Below are positions 60,521 to 64,000 of a stretch of 64,000 nt of DNA, in pieces. Under the pieces are notes generated by a model. That model worked only from the letters and a program-made list of their open reading frames with translations. It made no database searches and was not told where the DNA came from. The first letter of the stretch is position 1; each line of letters begins with the position of its first letter. Location of the stretch: assembly GCA_001275005.1 (NCBI GenBank), contig JWZX01003364.1, forward strand, positions 1 through 64,000, given 5' to 3'. This DNA comes from Chrysochromulina tobinii (lineage: Eukaryota; Haptophyta; Prymnesiales; Chrysochromulinaceae). The position numbers and the translations under genes were made by a program.

Positions 60521-63428
60521 TCAGACGAAGCACGGGCGCACGTGCACACGCATCCACGCATTGCCGCTCTTCTGGTCAAACTCATGCATCGAGAGCTCCT
60601 TACGCGCAATCGAGCGGGATCGCGCCGTACTGAACTCCTTGGTCTTGTCGGCCGTCGCCGCCGCTGCCGCCGCCGCCGCCGCCTTCGGATCCGCCGCCGC
60701 CGCCGCCTTCGGATCCGCGGGCTTCCAATTCGGATCCGCGGCCCGCATCATGGACTCGAATGCAAACTTGTTCTCCCCCGCAGGCAGCGCGATCGTGTAC
60801 TGCTGCCGGCGCGTATGGTACTCATGGACCGTGCCAAGGGTTTCCTCTCCATTCGAGCGTTGCACGTAGACCTTGGTCCCGTTGGAGAACTTGGGGCCGG
60901 CGATGTTGGAGAGGGGCGCGGGGCGCACGATGAGCATTGTGTTGGGCGGGAAAAGCACCTCGTCCTCGTGTTCAAATTGGGAGAGCATCGAGATGTCCGC
61001 CCCACAATGGTACGCGTCATCACTCGGATCGCTCGCGGCAAGTTCCCACAGCACGTTGAACTCGCCCTGCATGTAGCTAATCGGCGTGCGCTCGTTCCTC
61101 GAGGTGGACATGAAGCCGTTATCCACTGCTGAGATCATGCCGAGACCATCCTTATCCCAAAACGCCGGGGGGAGCTCGCCCCGAACGCCTCGGTAGAGCC
61201 GCTGGACGCCCTGATGATAGAGGTACTCAGAGAGACACTCAGAGAGACACTCAGGGTGACACTCAGAGAGGTTCAGAGGTGCACTCAGGCACAGCTGATC
61301 AAGGACGTGGTGCATGTGCTCACCTTGTCACGTGTCACGTCGGCGAGCTTCCGGATGGCACGGCACAGGTGGCGCGTCGTCGCGGCGAACGTGAGCTCGG
61401 GGTGGCGTGCCATGTGGTGACGAAACTCGCCCGTGAGCTTGCCGATCTCGCGCAGGAAGGCGTTGATTGGCTGGAAGGCGGGTCCGCTGTACAGGCGCAC
61501 CGCGTGGACCTCGTCGAGGGTGAGCAGCGCGTCCCCTTCGCTCAAGAGCAAAAGCTCCGGATCGAAGCCCAGCGCCTTGCTCTCATCATCATGGCGCCGA
61601 AGGATGATCTTCGCGCGCATCTGCTTGATGTGCAGGTTGGCGCGAGCTTTGAAGTCGTTTGGCGTCATGCCATCGTTGTTCTTGTCACGCACGCCCTGAT
61701 GCGCATCCTCCTTCCGCCTGGCGACGCCCGTCACGTACTTCCACAGGGCGGCAAGGTCATGGACCTCCCCACGCCAGTCGGTAAAGCTCTGCTGAGGCCG
61801 ATTGAACTCCTGCTCCATCGTTAAGATTGGGTTCTCGAGGACTGGCAAGATGATGGAGAAGGGAGGGGAGAGAAGGGGGAAGGGAGAGGACGCGATGAGG
61901 GGGGCGGACGCGATGAGGGGGGCGGACGCGATGAGGGGGGCGGACGCGATGAGGGCATTCATCAGGCTCCCCACAGACGCAAAAGCGAGCAGCGGGTAGA
62001 GGGAATGGTAGGGGTTGGGGAACGGGGTACACGCGACGGGGTTCGAGCCGCCGTCCTCGCACTGTCATCGAGACCATTAATGTACGTCTCGCGCGAGCCA
62101 TAGACCAGAGTGTTCACAGCGCCGCTCATCTTACCGGTGAGAAAGGTACGGCCCCCATCGCCCACCTCGGTTGGCCTCTTGAAGGTGCAACTGACGACGA
62201 AAAGGCGACAGTTGGGCTTCACCAGCCCGAGCACGAGCGCCCTTTCCGCCTCCGCCGAATCCCGCCGACAATCTGCACTCGTCTTGGCCTGGGCTCCCGC
62301 CTTGGGCTTCGCCTTACGGTCGGTCTTGGCCGCGCTCACGACCGGGGAGGTCGGGGAGATCGGCATGGACATGCCCTCGACCTCCCATGTGCCCGGCTCC
62401 TCTACCCGCTTCAGTCGGAAGAGAGTGTTCGCGGGCAGCGCGCCGTTGTGCTCGTCGATCATGACGCACTGATGCATCAGCTCCTCCTCATTCTCCGCCC
62501 CTTCAAAGCAGACGATGTCCCCCCCCTCGTTCAGCTGGTAGATGCCCTCGCCGTCCACCGAGGTCGCATTTCGGAAGCCCAGCGTGGTAAACGCCCGAGG
62601 CTCGTCCGTTGCGATGCACAGCGCGGTTGAGGTCAGGCCGCGGAATCCAGTCCGGTCAGGCACATTGAGCCCCGCCCACGCACCGTCTGCCTCCGTGAGC
62701 GAATTCGGGCCGGTCAAGTGCTTGTACAAACGGCGAGGCGCACCGGCCACCGCCGCGGCCTTCCCCTTCAGCTTCGCCGCGTCGTCTAAACGTTGCGCTT
62801 GCTGATTCAGCGCGGTTTGGAAGAGCGCCTCGGCCATCGCATAGTTGCAGCCTGGGAAGCGCACCTCCGTGGTGGAGCGGTCGAGATCCGCACTGAGCCC
62901 CGAGCGGAGGGGAAAGAGGAGCGTGTATGACTCCGCGTGCTCGCGGTGCCACCCTCTAGCCACGAGGCGCTCGATGTTGGCTTGCTGGATCTTCATCTCG
63001 TGCGGCAGGTCGATCTCGTTATTTAGACAGTAATCCGCACCCTCGCTGGTTTGCAGGAAGCTGCGCAGCTCAGTGTGCGTGCCTTCAAAGTGGCGCGGCT
63101 CGCCCTGCTGCTCTCGATCGTTGTCAAGGCAGACGATCGAGAGAGCCTCGTATTCCTCCCGCCAGGGCAGGCGGCCGTCCGCGTCGTTGGCCGGCCGCGG
63201 TCCGATCAGCTCTGCCAGTGTGCGCAGGAAGCCTGCGCGCGTGCTCGCCTTCTTCTCGTCCAAACGGATCGCGTGTGTCTTCAAGGCATGGGAGAAACTG
63301 ATCAAGCTTCCGCCGCGCGGAGGACTAGCCTCTGTTGGAGCGCGGGAGCCGCTGTTGGAGTCATTGGAACGTTGCGAAGGTTGCACAAAATAAGTGGCGA
63401 AGGAATCCCACATGGTGTGGTCGCTCAT
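60521..63428 (-). CDS. ADP-ribosyltransferase (ART) domain protein, three exons
   Basis: Exons 63428-62075, 61841-61324 and 61210-60521 give 2562 nt (853 residues) with agreeing phases. The N-terminal start is tentative, since an acceptor-like CTTGCTTGCAG at 63445-63455 suggests a further 5' exon. The ART domain spans the second and third exons: EVHAVRLYSGPAFQPINAF, then LYRGVRGELP (catalytic Arg), NGFMSTSRNE (Ser-Thr-Ser) and QFEHEDEVLFPPNTMLIV (the Glu-x-Glu motif). This R-S-E set is that of arginine-specific mono-ADP-ribosyltransferases. Exon 1 contains FRGLTSTALC and FEGAENEEELMHQC, which look like a degenerate first ART copy. A C-terminal Ala-rich ADPKAAAA linker precedes the end. Cytoplasmic; targets unknown. 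Confidence 0.75.
61211..61323 (-). repeat. ART-gene intron 2 with CTCTGAGTG filler and CATCAG tail
   Basis: 113 nt, GTGAGCACATG...CTCTGAGTACCTCTATCATCAG. The CTCTGAGTGTCW units and the CATCAG end relate it to the intron tails of the PDZ, TPR and GAF genes. Its 5' end is not an obvious copy of the next exon. Confidence 0.8.
61842..62074 (-). repeat. ART-gene intron 1 with four 18-bp repeats
   Basis: 233 nt, GTCTCGATG...ATCTTGCCAG. CCTCATCGCGTCCGCCCC is repeated at 61888-61960. Joining gives SRETYIN|VLENPILTMEQEF. Confidence 0.75.
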
Positions 63429-63741
63429 GAACAGGGCAAGAGCAGTCACTGCAAGCAAGAGCTAAATGTCGTCCACTCGAGTCTGCACAGATCGAATCGA
63501 AGCGATTTGGGCTTTTACCGTTTTGCGTGAGGATCGAGGTGCAAACTTGAGTTCCGTCAAAACTTTCACGATTCGATCAATGGCGGTCATGCACAGAGGA
63601 GAATAATTCTCGGAAAACATTTCTCTACTTATACTTGCGATACGCAACTCTTCACGAACTGCATTCACGAACGTGCGCCCTGGAGGCGTCCACCTCACAC
63701 GTGCAAAGACGAACTCTCATCACCCGTTACATTTGTTGTGT

Positions 63742-63810
63742 GAGAAGTTGAAGTTGAAGTTGAAGTTGAAGTTCAAGTTGAAGTTGAAGTTCAAGTTCAA
63801 GTTCAAGACT
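63742..63810. repeat. GTTGAA/GTTCAA hexamer microsatellite
   Basis: Run of GTTGAAGTTGAAGTTCAAGT-type units at the right end of the window. On the minus strand it translates to Asn/Leu/Phe repeats, which I do not take as coding. The rest of 63460-64000 shows no recognised gene. Confidence 0.85.
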
Positions 63811-64000
63811 TGCTTTCGCACGCGAGCGAGATCCCTCTGGCGACGTGGCGACGAGCGCGGGAGGAGCCCCAATGAGGAGCCCGCAAGATCAGCGAGCTGC
63901 TGCGAGCGCAGTCCGCAGAAAGGCAGCAAGAATGACAGCGCTGCCAACACTGTGAGCTCTACCCCAATCCAAAAGGCCGCTCAACCTGCTCGAAACGGCA

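Noticed and set aside
62036-62060. GGGTTCGAGCC resembling a tRNA B box (a similar GGTTTCGAACC lies at about 9250)
   Set aside because: No matching A box, acceptor stem or anticodon arm could be folded around either site by eye.

Overview
The window is nuclear DNA of a GC-rich eukaryotic microalga or related protist. It has spliceosomal GT-AG introns, Pro/Ser-rich surface proteins, AP2/CW-domain proteins, BspA-type leucine-rich repeats, TPR/kinesin-light-chain-like proteins, ORC1, a selfish-element load and many low-complexity linkers. This mix is what I associate with haptophytes (Prymnesium/Chrysochromulina/Emiliania-like). That placement is an inference from domain content; no rRNA or organelle sequence is present to prove it.

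Layout. 1-1853: 5' part of a beta-helix repeat surface protein (minus), running off the left edge. 2420-7917: a large fold-back structure made of 239-bp inverted arms around a 9-bp-based satellite that switches strand near 4770. 7942-8950: a decayed reverse transcriptase/RNase H fragment abuts it. 9901-12249: a three-PDZ gene (minus) whose seven introns carry copies of neighbouring exon sequence. 12417-16662: a glycosyltransferase-like gene, a CW/AP2 nuclear protein (minus) and a macrodomain protein. 16959-24487: a TIR-like/TPR protein, an EF-hand proline-rich protein with a frameshift, and a Crypton-like recombinase relic. 24694-27473: a VRR-NUC nuclease gene and a C5-cytosine DNA methyltransferase in divergent orientation. 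27658-35368: a GAF-domain protein, a Skp1-like/BspA-LRR protein, and a macro-like/MLLE/CCCH protein. 35590-46271: a broken sulfotransferase, a hydrolase-like protein, a small membrane protein, an arylsulfatase, ORC1, a methylase-like protein (minus) and a PP2C phosphatase with a CaaX end. 47085-54947: a very long intronless IQ/degenerate-kinesin protein and a lysine-methyltransferase-like gene sharing a 256-bp divergent promoter. 55343-63428: a RING-H2 membrane ligase, an SLC13/TrkA-C anion (probably sulfate) transporter and an ADP-ribosyltransferase, all on the minus strand.

The most interesting signal is in the introns. Several unrelated genes on both strands have introns with a 5' end that is a direct, partly degenerate copy of the first 20-60 bases of the next exon. 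The 3' end is a shared tail close to TGATTGCCTCCCTCATCAG, so the acceptor reads AG|GT. Splicing at these sites restores the frame exactly: PDZ gene 1578 nt, TPR gene 3015 nt, GAF gene 1764 nt. I read this as recent intron gain by insertion plus long target duplication, or by tandem duplication with a spreading filler: an introner-like system.

With few exceptions the genes are unrelated housekeeping or signalling genes and do not form an operon-like unit. The exceptions are the methyltransferase/nuclease pair, the loose grouping of sulfate-related genes, and the presence of both an ADP-ribose writer and an ADP-ribose-binding protein.
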